From positions 1-64,000 of the forward strand of contig JACAES010000035.1 of the NCBI GenBank assembly GCA_013388735.1: a stretch of 64,000 nucleotides of DNA. The letters run 5' to 3'. Below the pieces are notes generated by a model, which searched no databases, had not been told where the DNA came from, and saw only the letters and a program-made list of their open reading frames with translations. This DNA is from Chloroflexota bacterium. Its GTDB lineage: Bacteria; Chloroflexota; Anaerolineae; Aggregatilineales; Phototrophicaceae. Positions 17,240 through 26,050 of this stretch are shown one piece after another. The number at the start of each line of letters is the position of its first letter. Within the stretch, counting starts at the first letter, position 1. The position numbers were made by a program, and so were the translations under genes.

Positions 17240-18353
17240 AGACGAAACCCCAATCCGCGATGCGGTAATGGACTGGCTCGGTTTTGAGGGTTACGAAACC
17301 GCCGGGGCGGCAAACGGGCGGCTGGGACTGGAAGCCATCTACCGGGAAATCCCGGATATGATTATCTGTGACATTGCTATGCCGGAGATGGACGGACACG
17401 AGGTGCTGATCGAAGTGCGCTCTGACGCCAGCATCAATCACATCCCATTCATTTTTCTGACCGCCGCCGCCGACCGCGCGTCGGTGCGGAAGGGAATGGA
17501 CATGGGGGCGGATGATTACCTGACCAAACCGTTTACCCGTGATGAAATCCTGAACGCCGTCCGTTCGCGATTGCAGAAAAAAGCTGCTCAGGAGTCCCAG
17601 TTACAGGCGCAGATAGGCGTAGTGAGTTCGATGCTTAGCGAAGAGCGCGAGAAACGCCTGCTCAAGTCGCGGCTGGTGGCGATGTTCTCGCACGATTTTC
17701 GCAATCCGCTGACGCTCATTCTGTCGTCGCTGGACATTATAAGAAACTATAAAGACTGGCTGTCGCCGCAACAGATTGAGAAACACTACAACCGCATCGG
17801 CGGTTCGGTACATCTGCTGCTTCAGATGCTGGACGATATGCTGATGGTCGCTGAAATGGAAAGCGGGCATATTGAATATGCGCCGCAGCCGGTGGATATA
17901 ACCGCCTTCGTCCAGGCAATCGTCGAAGAATTCCGGCTGATTTCCGGCCAGATGTACGCGCTGACTTTTTACAGTGACATACACGCAGAAGCCCATATTG
18001 ATCCCAAACTGCTGCGCCAGATGCTTGCGAACCTGATTTCCAACGCCATCAAATATTCAGCCCCTCAAAGTGAGATCACAATTGCACTGCGGGAACAGGG
18101 CAGCGCGGTTGAGCTGGTGGTGGAAGACCGGGGGATCGGTATTCCGCAGGATGCCATGCCGCATCTGTTTGAGCCTTTTAACCGCGCATCCAACGCCAAA
18201 GACGTTCGAGGGACAGGGCTGGGGCTGACGATTGTCAAGCAGGCTGTTGATCTGCACGGCGGTTCGATTGCGGTCGAGAGCGTGCTGGGGGAAGGGACGC
18301 GCTTTGTGGTGGCGCTGCCGTGCCTGGATGCTGCCAGCGCGGGCCGGCAATAG
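17217..18353 (+). CDS. Hybrid response regulator-histidine kinase
   Basis: 378 residues. Residues 1-120 form a receiver domain with the acidic pocket EDE (8-10), phospho-acceptor Asp52 in ICDIAMPEMDG, and Lys in DDYLTKPF. After a short coiled linker comes a HisKA domain (FSHDFRNPLTLIL) and a HATPase domain with LISNAIKYSA, EDRGIGIP and GTGLGLTIVKQAV. The receiver-first order is typical of phosphorelay intermediates that take phosphate from one kinase and modulate their own kinase activity. The start lies inside the end of the PAS kinase gene (23-base overlap), so the two are translationally coupled and almost certainly partners. No DNA-binding output is present, so a further regulator must exist elsewhere. 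Confidence 0.93.
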   Translation: MVKIVVIEDETPIRDAVMDWLGFEGYETAGAANGRLGLEAIYREIPDMIICDIAMPEMDGHEVLIEVRSDASINHIPFIFLTAAADRASVRKGMDMGADDYLTKPFTRDEILNAVRSRLQKKAAQESQLQAQIGVVSSMLSEEREKRLLKSRLVAMFSHDFRNPLTLILSSLDIIRNYKDWLSPQQIEKHYNRIGGSVHLLLQMLDDMLMVAEMESGHIEYAPQPVDITAFVQAIVEEFRLISGQMYALTFYSDIHAEAHIDPKLLRQMLANLISNAIKYSAPQSEITIALREQGSAVELVVEDRGIGIPQDAMPHLFEPFNRASNAKDVRGTGLGLTIVKQAVDLHGGSIAVESVLGEGTRFVVALPCLDAASAGRQ

Positions 18354-18380
18354 ATCATCTTTTGAAAGGACACATACATT

Positions 18381-19190
18381 ATGAACTGGCTGAACGAACT
18401 CTTTGATACGGATAAGCCGATTATCGCTATGTGCCACATGAAGGCGCTGCCCGGCGACCCTGGTTACGACGCCGGTAAAGGCATGGAGTGGGTGGTCGAA
18501 CAGGCGCGCGCCGACCTGCGCGCATTGCAAGACGGCGGCGTGGACGCCGTGATGTTTTCCAACGAGGCCAGTCTGCCGTATCTGACGAAAGTCGAGACGA
18601 TCACAGTGGCCTGCATGGCGCGGGTGATCGCCGAACTGCGCGGCGACATTCGCGTGCCGTTTGGCGTTAATGTGCTGTGGGACCCCGCTCGCTCGATTGA
18701 CCTGGCGGTTGCGACCGGCGGACAGTTCGTGCGCGAGATATTCACCGGCGTGTATGCCAGCGACTACGGCCTGTGGAATACGAACTGCGGCGAAACCATC
18801 CGCCATCGGCAGCACGTTCAGGGTGAGAAGGTCCGGCTGTTTTTTAACATCGTGCCGGAATCGGCAGTTTACCTGGGGCAGCGCCCGGTGGCGGAAATCG
18901 CCCGCACGACCGTGTTTGTTTCGCAGCCGGACGCGCTGTGTGTTTCCGGCGCGACGGCGGGGACAGAAACATCGCTGGACACGCTGAAGCAGGTCAAGGC
19001 TGCCGTGCCGGATACGGTTGTATTCGCCAACACCGGCGTGCGCCTGTCGAACGTCGAAGCCATGCTGGGCGTGGCCGACGGCGCGATTGTCGGCACGACC
19101 TTCAAACGTGATGGTTATATCTGGAACGAGGTGGACGAAACCCGCGTGCGCGAGTTTATGCAGACGGTGCGACTGCTCCGGCGGTCGTGA
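18381..19190 (+). CDS. BtpA/SgcQ family protein
   Basis: 269 residues, the full family length, with the BtpA opening PIIAMCHMKALPGDPGY. It continues as a TIM-barrel-like fold with GVDAVMFSNEAS, PFGVNVLWD, VREIFTGVYASDYG and a phosphate-binding-like end GAIVGTTFKRDG. BtpA is named for a role in photosystem I stability in cyanobacteria, but homologues are widespread in non-photosynthetic bacteria and often sit with sugar or nucleoside catabolism genes (SgcQ). The exact reaction is not established. GAAAGGA stands about 11 bases before the ATG, and the gene follows the hybrid kinase by 27 bases, so readthrough is possible. No functional link to the kinases is evident. Confidence 0.85.
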   Translation: MNWLNELFDTDKPIIAMCHMKALPGDPGYDAGKGMEWVVEQARADLRALQDGGVDAVMFSNEASLPYLTKVETITVACMARVIAELRGDIRVPFGVNVLWDPARSIDLAVATGGQFVREIFTGVYASDYGLWNTNCGETIRHRQHVQGEKVRLFFNIVPESAVYLGQRPVAEIARTTVFVSQPDALCVSGATAGTETSLDTLKQVKAAVPDTVVFANTGVRLSNVEAMLGVADGAIVGTTFKRDGYIWNEVDETRVREFMQTVRLLRRS

Positions 19191-19355
19191 GGTCGAGCAG
19201 GATCAGATCGGATTTTCGTGCCGCGCCATGAAAAGCGCCTCTCGCCCGGTGAAGGCCGTCACCGGGCGAAAGCCGTTTTCGGTCAGGTAGTCGGTCAGTC
19301 GGGGCAGCGTGTTGAGCTGATCGTCCACGATCAGGATGGTTTTTAAGGCGAACAT
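19186..19355 (-). pseudogene. Truncated, frameshifted response-regulator receiver domain
   Basis: On the minus strand an ATG at 19355 opens LKTILIVDDQLNTLPRL, LTENGFRPVTAFTGREAL and FMA, a clear receiver-domain N-terminus with its acidic pair DD. The frame then stops at 19203-19205. A shift of frame near the stop restores KSDLILLDLT, the usual strand leading to the phospho-Asp, after which the sequence runs into the antisense of the BtpA gene end. The gene is therefore both frameshifted and cut off at about 70 residues, losing the rest of the receiver and any output domain. It looks like the decayed start of a former regulator gene broken by a rearrangement at the BtpA 3' end. Sequencing error could explain the shift but not the truncation. 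Confidence 0.65.
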
Positions 19356-19528
19356 TCCTCTGCATCCATTCCTTTCCAGCATAACTCAAGCCGGTTCTGT
19401 GGTGAAGCCAACAGGGAGATGAGCAGCATCGCGTCGTATTGGTTTCTAATGGGGCTGTTTTTTGTGTCAGGGAGGCGTACATGACCTCACAGCGTCCAGG
19501 CTTGAAGTGTGTCCCGAACCTTAGCAGG

Positions 19529-19557
19529 TGGAAGTTTGCCCCAAATGGCTATACAAT
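19529..19557 (+). promoter_or_regulatory. Candidate promoter for the thymidylate kinase gene
   Basis: TATACAAT at 19550-19557 gives a good -10 (TACAAT, 19552-19557). The -35 at 17-base spacing (TGGAAG, 19529-19534) is weak. It lies about 36 bases before the kinase ATG. The remaining 19356-19592 stretch shows no supported gene. Confidence 0.35.
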
Positions 19558-19592
19558 GCAGGCGTGTCTGATGACTGATCGCATGGAACAGT

Positions 19593-20294
19593 ATGCAAAA
19601 ACGTGGCTGTTTTGTCGTCCTTGAAGGAAATCAGGGCCTGGGTAAAACGACCCAGGCCAGACTGTTGACTCAATACCTGACGCAGCACAACATCGCGCAC
19701 CGGCTGTACTGCTTTCCCCGTTACGAGTCATTTTTCGGCCAGTTGGCGGCGGCGTTCCTGCGCGGCGAACATGGCAGCATCGAAAGCACCAGCCCGTATC
19801 TGGTGGCGATGATTTTTGCCAATGACCGGCTGCTGGTGCGGGATGAGATTCGCCAGGCGTTGGAAGATGGGATGCTCGTCCTGGCCGACCGCTGGGTGTC
19901 CTCGAACCTTGCGGTACAGGCGTCCAAGTTTCAGAACGACGCCGACCGAGAGGCGTTCAACCAGTGGGTGCAGGAGATGGAGTATGAGGTATTCGGGCAG
20001 CCCCGGCCTGATCTGACGATTTACCTGCGGGCGAGGCCGGAAGTGACCTTCCACCAGCTCCGCAACCGGGAACAACAGCAGCATCTTAAAGGCAAGGCCG
20101 ACATTGAGGAATCGAGCAGCCGGCTGATTAGCGCCAGCTTTGAGCAGTACGAGCGGCTGGCGGCGACCCTGCCGGGCTGGGCCGCGCTGGACATGGAGCG
20201 GCAGGCTGCGGAAGGTGAACCACCCATATTATCCATTCAGGATATTCACGCGGCGATTGTCAATCTGTTGAAGACTCATCATGTGCTGCCCTGA
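19593..20294 (+). CDS. tmk: Thymidylate kinase-like dNMP kinase
   Basis: 233 residues. Walker A is EGNQGLGKTTQ at residues 11-21. The DR-type motif LADRWVSSNLAVQ, which binds the nucleotide monophosphate, follows near residue 95, and LTIYLRARPEVTFHQLRNR matches the late strand and LID entrance of TMP kinases. It phosphorylates dTMP to dTDP with ATP. It is slightly longer than the usual 205-215 residues. No strong ribosome binding site precedes the ATG. Divergent thymidylate kinases of this kind can act on other deoxynucleotides, so dTMP specificity is likely but not certain. No operon partner is apparent; the next gene is 78 bases away. Confidence 0.85.
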   Translation: MQKRGCFVVLEGNQGLGKTTQARLLTQYLTQHNIAHRLYCFPRYESFFGQLAAAFLRGEHGSIESTSPYLVAMIFANDRLLVRDEIRQALEDGMLVLADRWVSSNLAVQASKFQNDADREAFNQWVQEMEYEVFGQPRPDLTIYLRARPEVTFHQLRNREQQQHLKGKADIEESSSRLISASFEQYERLAATLPGWAALDMERQAAEGEPPILSIQDIHAAIVNLLKTHHVLP

Positions 20295-20372
20295 AGTGCC
20301 GCGCCGCAAGGCTTTCGTTAGCCGACGAGCGGACAATGACGGCACATATCGCTGCCGTATTAAAGGTTTTTT

Positions 20373-21881
20373 ATGAGCGAAGTTGAGGCCGCACTCCAAC
20401 AACCCCGGCGCAGCGCAGGCCGAACGATTGCGCGTAATACCATTTTCGGCATGGGCGCGCAGGTCGCGCTGCGGGTACTGGGCTTTATCTTCAATATCGT
20501 GGTGATCCGCACCCTGGGCGATTCTGAATTTGGTCGTTATTCGGTCGTGCTGGCCTGGGCGGGTTTATTCTCTGTGATCGGGGATATGGGCGTCACGCAG
20601 TACATGACGCGCGAAATCGCCCGGAACGCTGACCGCGCCAACCAGCTTTTCTGGAACACTGCGGCGCTGCGTTTTATCTTCTCAATCGTTGCGATTGCCG
20701 TGACCATCCTGGCGGCAATTGCCAAGCCCTACGAATCGGAAGTGGTGCTGGCAATCGCGCTCTACACGTCCAGCTACTTTTTGCAGGCGCTGCTGGCACC
20801 GCTGCAGAGCATCATCGCCGGGAATGAGCGGCTTGATTATCTGTCCGTTTTTACGGTCATCGGGCAGATCATCTTTATGGTCGCGGGCGGGCTGTTTCTG
20901 TTCGCCGGGCTGAACTTCGTGTGGCTGGTCGTGGCGTCGCTGCTTAACCTGCCGGTTTTGATCGGTCTCTCGTTCTGGGTGGTGCGGCGCTACCGGATGC
21001 AGCCGCCGCGTTTTGAACTTGCGCCGCGCACGTGGGGACGGCTTTTAATGGCCGGGTTGCCGTTCGCCATCATCCAACTGGCGCTAACGTTCAATTTTCG
21101 TGTGGATACGCTCATCCTGGAAACTTTTCACTCTGAGGCGACGGTCGGATGGTATAACGCAGCTTACAACCTCACGCGGTCGTTTTTGATTCTGACCAGC
21201 GCGCTGATCGTGGCGCTGCCGCTTACACTGGCGCGCGAACACGCGGCAGACCCTAAATCGGTTCTGCCCTGGTACTATCGCTCAACCAAATTTATGATCT
21301 TTCTGGGGCTGCCGTTGGCGGTCGGCGGTACGCTGCTGGCCGACAAAATCATCGGGGTGCTGTACGGCATGGAGTATGCTCCGGCTTCTGTCGCGTTTGC
21401 AATCCTGATCTGGGATACACCGCTGCTGATGTATACGGCCCTGTGCGGTAACATGACGACGGCCATCAAAAAAGAGGGCCGCGCGATGGCGACGTATCTG
21501 AGTCTGGCGGCGCTTAATCTCATCCTCAATCTGGTGTTCATCCCGCTTTACGGTCTTATCGCCGCTTCGGTGATGACGGTGGCCGCCGAACTGACCGGGG
21601 CGATCCTCTTTTACGTTTTCTTTCGCCGGGAATTTGGTGCCGGCCTGGGATTTAAACACATGGTGCGGCTGATTGTTGCAGCAGTCCTGATGGGTGTCGT
21701 GGTTTATCTGCTGCGCGATTTTCACCTGCTCATCAATATCACCCTCAGCGCCATATTTTATCTGGTGGTCGTCTGGCTGATCGGGGCGCTGTCGGTAGAT
21801 GAGCGCGCGCTGCTGACCGGCCTGGTCAGACGCAAGCTGGGCGGCGCGCTGCGCCGGGTTACTCCTGGCGCTCGTTCGTGA
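20373..21881 (+). CDS. Wzx-like polysaccharide flippase (MATE/MVF superfamily)
   Basis: 502 residues with about 12 to 14 hydrophobic segments. It begins with the typical flippase N-terminus: a basic residue run, then ARNTIFGMGAQVALRVLGF and GDSEFGRYSVV. The middle and C-terminal parts alternate membrane spans with short loops, as in oligosaccharide/lipid II flippases of the RfbX group. It should move a lipid-linked glycan across the cytoplasmic membrane. The nearby GT4 glycosyltransferase and amidotransferase fit a small surface-glycan locus, but no polymerase is present. It is convergent with the amidotransferase gene, 23 bases apart. Confidence 0.85.
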   Translation: MSEVEAALQQPRRSAGRTIARNTIFGMGAQVALRVLGFIFNIVVIRTLGDSEFGRYSVVLAWAGLFSVIGDMGVTQYMTREIARNADRANQLFWNTAALRFIFSIVAIAVTILAAIAKPYESEVVLAIALYTSSYFLQALLAPLQSIIAGNERLDYLSVFTVIGQIIFMVAGGLFLFAGLNFVWLVVASLLNLPVLIGLSFWVVRRYRMQPPRFELAPRTWGRLLMAGLPFAIIQLALTFNFRVDTLILETFHSEATVGWYNAAYNLTRSFLILTSALIVALPLTLAREHAADPKSVLPWYYRSTKFMIFLGLPLAVGGTLLADKIIGVLYGMEYAPASVAFAILIWDTPLLMYTALCGNMTTAIKKEGRAMATYLSLAALNLILNLVFIPLYGLIAASVMTVAAELTGAILFYVFFRREFGAGLGFKHMVRLIVAAVLMGVVVYLLRDFHLLINITLSAIFYLVVVWLIGALSVDERALLTGLVRRKLGGALRRVTPGARS

Positions 21882-21904
21882 CTCGGCGGGGGCGGATTTC
21901 AGGG

Positions 21905-23764
21905 TCAATCGAAGTATTCGCGCATCACCATCTCGAAGGTGATGAGTGGGGCGATTTTGCCAATCGTCCAAGGTTCGTGTCCGGCCAGATGGCGTTCCAT
22001 TAAGGTGCGCACAAAGGCGGGATTCCAAATGCCGCGCGCCTGAGTGCGCCGGTCGTAGAGGAGGTTTTCCGCCCAGGCGCGCAGATCACCGCGCAGGTAG
22101 TTTTCGTAATCGGCGTACAGAGTGGGGCGGTTGGGGAAGAGGCCCAGCCGCCGGCGCGCGCGCACCGAAAGAGCGTGCAGTTTGTGCTGCCAGGCGTTGA
22201 CAGTGGGTAGGTATTCTTTTTTGTCGTAAGGGATAATCGCCAGTTCGGGCATTTCCCGCGTGATGATATGCCGGTACATAAGCTGGTCGCGGCGGATTTC
22301 CGGTTTGAGCGCGTACATAAAATCTATCAGGTTATAATCCCAGAAGGGCGAGCGCACCTCCAGGTGAGAGCGCGCGGTTGTCACCATATTACCGGTCGAA
22401 CGCCAGCAGTGGTTTACGACGTAAAAGTATTCGGCGGCGTAGTGCCGACGAAAATCCCAGAAACGCGCGAACTCCCGGCGCATCGAGTCGAAGGCGCGAC
22501 CGATGGCCTGTTTGCCAAAAGAGTCGCTGTAGAGCAGGCGTTCTTCGGCTTCGGCCAATCCGGGCCAGGTGTAATCAGAGATAAATCTCCGGTAGGTTTC
22601 GAGCAGAACCGTATCCTGATCTACGGGTTTATTGTAGATCGGGTTGATGTGATCGGGATGCCCCATGACGGTGCCGCCGTCCCAGCCGGTGAGGTTGTAG
22701 TCCATAACGTCGCGCAGGGTGGGCAGCATGGTGATGCCGTGCATGTGCATCCAACTGTGAAAACCTTCGGTCAGCTTCAGGTGCAGGCCGACGTTTTCCA
22801 GCACCCAGCGCCCGTCCGGTAAATCGAACCAGTGATGGCGGCTGCCGACGGCCCGCGCAATACGAGCCGCATAATAAACATCGCGGCTGTTAAACTGGCC
22901 GAAGCTGGCCGTTACAGGCGGAGTAGGGCGGGGCGGCATCAGGCCGAGCAGGGCGCGCGAGTCCAGCCCGCCGCTTAAAAAGACGCCGGGGCGCAGGTCA
23001 CCGGCAGCCCGTTTTTCAACCGCCGCGCGCAGCAGCCGCCCAACTTCGATGACCGCTTCATTAAAGGTCACGTTCGGGCGGTCTGGGATGTGATCCCAGT
23101 CCCAGTAACGATCAAGCGACCACTGCCGGGAGGCAAAATCGAACTGCCCGATGCTGCCGTAAGGAAACAGAACAATATCTTCATGAAACGTTTTTTCGCC
23201 AAGCAACTGCTGGAAGCGAAAATACTCGGCTGCCGCCGTGACGTTGAGCTGGCGTGACACAAACGGCGCGCATAACACGCCCTTGACTTCTGGCGCGAAG
23301 GCCAGTTTGCCGCCCTGATACGTATAATAATGAGGGTACAGGCCAAAGCGGTCGTTGGCGAGTATCAGGCGGTTGGCGGCTGTATCGTAGATGGCGATAA
23401 AAAATGCGCCGTCAAGCTCCTTGACAAAGGCCATGCCGTAATGCTCGAAGGCGCGCAGCGCCAGCCGGGCATCCGGGATAACAGCGGATGCTGTTTCCTG
23501 GTTTTTCAGCCGGCGGTACAGGTTGGCTGCGTTGTAGAATTCTCCGCTCAAAAACAGAATCAGCCGCCCGTCGTCGCTGACGACCGGCTGCGGTTCGCGG
23601 TTGAGGATGCCGATGCCGATCCGCCCCAGGCCGACCGGCAGAGAACCGGCTGACCAGGTGTCTGCTGCATACCAGGGTCGGTGCGACATCTCGCCGGTGG
23701 CCGTTTTTAGAAAAGGCTGGACATTGGTACTGTTGTCGCTGATGATCCCGAATAAACCCGACAT
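21905..23764 (-). CDS. Asparagine synthase-like amidotransferase lacking the glutaminase Cys
   Basis: About 619 residues from the ATG at 23764, preceded by GAGG; an in-frame ATG at 23824 lacks a site. The N-terminus is the Ntn glutaminase-like domain (MSGLFGIISD) but position 2 is Ser, where active class II amidotransferases have Cys. Further glutaminase blocks remain (FLSGEFYN, ELDGAFFIAIYD). The C-terminal half is an ATP-pyrophosphatase domain with SGGLDSRALLG, the PP loop that forms the acyl-adenylate, and a late RSPFWDYNLIDF block. Loss of the Cys suggests ammonia-dependent amidation or a different nucleophile, as in beta-lactam-synthetase-like and surface-glycan AsnB relatives. The substrate is unknown. 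Confidence 0.85.
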   Translation of the reverse strand: MSGLFGIISDNSTNVQPFLKTATGEMSHRPWYAADTWSAGSLPVGLGRIGIGILNREPQPVVSDDGRLILFLSGEFYNAANLYRRLKNQETASAVIPDARLALRAFEHYGMAFVKELDGAFFIAIYDTAANRLILANDRFGLYPHYYTYQGGKLAFAPEVKGVLCAPFVSRQLNVTAAAEYFRFQQLLGEKTFHEDIVLFPYGSIGQFDFASRQWSLDRYWDWDHIPDRPNVTFNEAVIEVGRLLRAAVEKRAAGDLRPGVFLSGGLDSRALLGLMPPRPTPPVTASFGQFNSRDVYYAARIARAVGSRHHWFDLPDGRWVLENVGLHLKLTEGFHSWMHMHGITMLPTLRDVMDYNLTGWDGGTVMGHPDHINPIYNKPVDQDTVLLETYRRFISDYTWPGLAEAEERLLYSDSFGKQAIGRAFDSMRREFARFWDFRRHYAAEYFYVVNHCWRSTGNMVTTARSHLEVRSPFWDYNLIDFMYALKPEIRRDQLMYRHIITREMPELAIIPYDKKEYLPTVNAWQHKLHALSVRARRRLGLFPNRPTLYADYENYLRGDLRAWAENLLYDRRTQARGIWNPAFVRTLMERHLAGHEPWTIGKIAPLITFEMVMREYFD

Positions 23765-23876
23765 ACTGCCTCGAAAATCTGATAAACTGTCTTGAACCGT
23801 TGATGTTATGCAGATCGGCTGCAATAAGAATGCAACGTTTTAACTGTGTGATGAGATGAGCGTAAGAAACTAAGAC

Positions 23877-23882
23877 TATAAT
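23877..23882 (+). promoter_or_regulatory. Candidate -10 element for the glycosyltransferase gene
   Basis: A perfect TATAAT lies in a very AT-rich run, 32 bases before the GTG start. No -35 hexamer close to consensus lies at 16-18 bases, so an activator or extended AT element may be needed. Confidence 0.4.
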
Positions 23883-23913
23883 ATATATAAATTCGGGGGG
23901 ATAGGGGTTTGTT

Positions 23914-25236
23914 GTGCGAATTTTGATCGTTGTGCATGGTTTTCCACCAACACATTCTGCCGGCGCCGAGCGGCGAGCAGAGCGTATGGCGCGATGGCTG
24001 GCGGATCATGACCATGAGGTTGAGGTCTTTACGGTTGAACGCCTTGATGAACCAGGATTCCGCATGGAATCCGCCGTGCAGGATGGCGTTCGGGTTCACC
24101 GGCTGTTTTATGATGTCAAGTTGGGCGATGACCCATTCCGCAACCTGTACGATTATCCCCCGGTTGGCGCTGCCTTTCGCCAGGTTGTGTCAGACCGCCC
24201 CTTTGATCTGGTGCATATCATCAGCGGCTATCTGCTGGCGAAGCCGGTCGTGGATGTTGCGCGGGAAATGTCGCTGCCGGTAGTGATTACGCTGACCGAA
24301 TTCTGGTTCATGTGCGCGCGGCTCAACCTGATGCAAGCCACCGATCAATTATGCTCCGGTCCGGAGCGCGTTGAAAAATGTACGCGCTGCCTGATGGAAC
24401 ATAAACGCCGCTATCGCCTGCCTTCCCGGGCGACTCCTAAACTGATGAATTTATTCTGGTCGGTTTTTGAGCATACGCCGATTACCAGCTCCATGATGCT
24501 GGCGGTATCGGCGCGCCAGGCGGCGCTGCGGAATACGCTGGACGCGGTTGATCTGGTGATCTGCCCGTCCCGATACCTCATCGGCAAGTTTGCAGAGTTT
24601 GGCTTTAAGACCGAACGTTTTCTGTTCGTCCGGCAGGGATTGGCTGCGCCAGATACTGCCAGACCGGATAGCCGCCGGGCGGATGGAGATGGTTTGCGCC
24701 TGGGTTATGTCGGCCAGATCAAAACGCACAAGGGTGTGGACTTGCTGATTGATGCTGTGGTCGGCCTGCTCAACAACCAGGAGAACGTCAGCCTCGACAT
24801 ATGGGGGACAGACACCGAGTCACCTGCCTATGCTGCCGCGCTCAAACGACGCAGCGCCCATCACCCGGCGATTCGGTGGAACGGACGTTATCTGGGCGCG
24901 GAGGTCTGGAACGTGCTGGCCGATATGGATGTTCTGGTCATGCCTTCGCGCTGGTACGAAAACAGCCCGAACTCGATTCTGGAAGCCTATTATATGGGTA
25001 TACCGGCGGTCGTGACCAATCTGGGGGGAATGGCGGAACTGGTCGGGCATGAAAAAAGCGGCCTGCTTTTTGAACTGAATGATGCCGGTGACTTACGACG
25101 CCAGATCAGGCGGCTTATCCATGAGCCGGGTTTGCTGGAGCGGCTGCGCGTCGGGATTCCACCGGTTAAAACGATTGACGAGGAAATGGAAGAAATTCTG
25201 AGCCATTACCACCGGCTGATCGAGCGTGTGCGCTGA
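23914..25236 (+). CDS. Family 4 glycosyltransferase
   Basis: 440 residues, GT-B fold. The N-terminal domain opens with ILIVVHGFPPTHSAGAERRA, the Gly-rich acceptor-side loop of GT4 enzymes. The C-terminal domain has YVGQIKTHKGVDLLIDA, and the donor-binding block SRWYENSPNSILEAYYMGIP carries the E-x7-E pair that binds the nucleotide-sugar. Start is GTG, with AGGGG about 9 bases before it and TATAAT further upstream. It probably transfers a sugar from a nucleotide donor in a surface-glycan or glycolipid pathway. It could in principle also decorate the polyketide product encoded to the right, but it lies in a separate unit, so that is speculative. Confidence 0.9.
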   Translation: MRILIVVHGFPPTHSAGAERRAERMARWLADHDHEVEVFTVERLDEPGFRMESAVQDGVRVHRLFYDVKLGDDPFRNLYDYPPVGAAFRQVVSDRPFDLVHIISGYLLAKPVVDVAREMSLPVVITLTEFWFMCARLNLMQATDQLCSGPERVEKCTRCLMEHKRRYRLPSRATPKLMNLFWSVFEHTPITSSMMLAVSARQAALRNTLDAVDLVICPSRYLIGKFAEFGFKTERFLFVRQGLAAPDTARPDSRRADGDGLRLGYVGQIKTHKGVDLLIDAVVGLLNNQENVSLDIWGTDTESPAYAAALKRRSAHHPAIRWNGRYLGAEVWNVLADMDVLVMPSRWYENSPNSILEAYYMGIPAVVTNLGGMAELVGHEKSGLLFELNDAGDLRRQIRRLIHEPGLLERLRVGIPPVKTIDEEMEEILSHYHRLIERVR

Positions 25237-25252
25237 AGGGTGATGGCGGCGG

Positions 25253-25292
25253 AAACAAAATCGGGGGCTGCCGGTATAAAGCAACCCCCGAT
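25253..25292 (-). terminator. Rho-independent terminator after the DUF4397 gene
   Basis: On the minus strand ATCGGGGG and CCCCCGAT (25285-25292 and 25260-25267) form an 8-bp stem, and the loop can pair further. A T-rich run (TTTTGTTT) follows at 25260-25253. It also lies just after the convergent glycosyltransferase gene. Confidence 0.75.
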
Positions 25293-25313
25293 CTGTATCA
25301 GACGTGATCGGGT

Positions 25314-25979
25314 TTAGTAGCCGATGTTGACGACCTGGGTGATGGTCTTGAACGTGCCGCCAGTCAGCGAACCGATCGCGTAGACGATGTAGGCTTTGCC
25401 ACCCTGGAGGTTGGCGCTGAACGGCCCGTACACAATATCGGAAGTGCCGGTGGGGACGAGCGCGCCGGTGTAGCTGCCCGGAGTCAGGTTAGCGGCAACC
25501 TGCTGCCCGTTCGACAGCGGGCCAACGCGCAGTTCATTCGGCGTGCCGGGGAAGAACAGGGCGTCAACGGCAGGAGCCGCAGCCGTGTGGCGGGCGATCA
25601 GGCGCGCATCGCTGGTCTTCGAGAAGTCGTTATCGAAGATGGAGAGGGTGGGGGCGCCGTTAGCGTCCAGGTGAGCCACCACGCTGAAGTTCGCGCCTGC
25701 CGGAAAGCTGACGGTCGCCGCCAGAGCCGGGTTAGCCGGGTTGCCGCCCGCCGGGACAATCGCCACATAAGCTGAGCGGTTGGCCGGGCCGACCAGGGGG
25801 CCGGCAATTGTTTCGGGCATGAAGTTCTTCACGAACAGCCGGCCATCCACGTACACGTCCACCGGCAGTCCCGGAATGCCGTGTACCACGTAACCGGTCA
25901 CCGTCCCGCTGGCCGACGCGCTGCCGACCACTGAGAGAAGTACGAGTGCTACAACCATGATGCTGAATAACTTACGCAT
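25314..25979 (-). CDS. Secreted DUF4397 domain protein
   Basis: About 221 residues from the ATG at 25979, set by a strong GAGGAGG site about 9 bases upstream. A signal peptide (MRKLFSIMVVALVLL...SASA) is followed by one DUF4397 unit beginning YVVHGIPGLPVDVYVDG, then a second beta-rich repeat-like half (ALFFPGTPNELRVG, LTPGSYTGALVPTG). DUF4397 proteins are extracytoplasmic, immunoglobulin-like beta proteins, commonly in Chloroflexota, Actinobacteria and Firmicutes; their role is unknown. No sorting signal or C-terminal anchor is visible. It is a single-gene unit, divergent from the PKS operon, with its own terminator. Confidence 0.88.
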   Translation of the reverse strand: MRKLFSIMVVALVLLSVVGSASASGTVTGYVVHGIPGLPVDVYVDGRLFVKNFMPETIAGPLVGPANRSAYVAIVPAGGNPANPALAATVSFPAGANFSVVAHLDANGAPTLSIFDNDFSKTSDARLIARHTAAAPAVDALFFPGTPNELRVGPLSNGQQVAANLTPGSYTGALVPTGTSDIVYGPFSANLQGGKAYIVYAIGSLTGGTFKTITQVVNIGY

Positions 25980-26050
25980 AACAATCCTCCTCATTTCCGT
26001 CGTTTGGCGTAATCTTTACGCGCTTCACACTTTGAAAGCTATACATTACC

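Noticed and set aside
19439-19624. 61-codon frame before the thymidylate kinase
   Set aside because: It overlaps the kinase start in another frame and spans the likely promoter; no ribosome site or motif.
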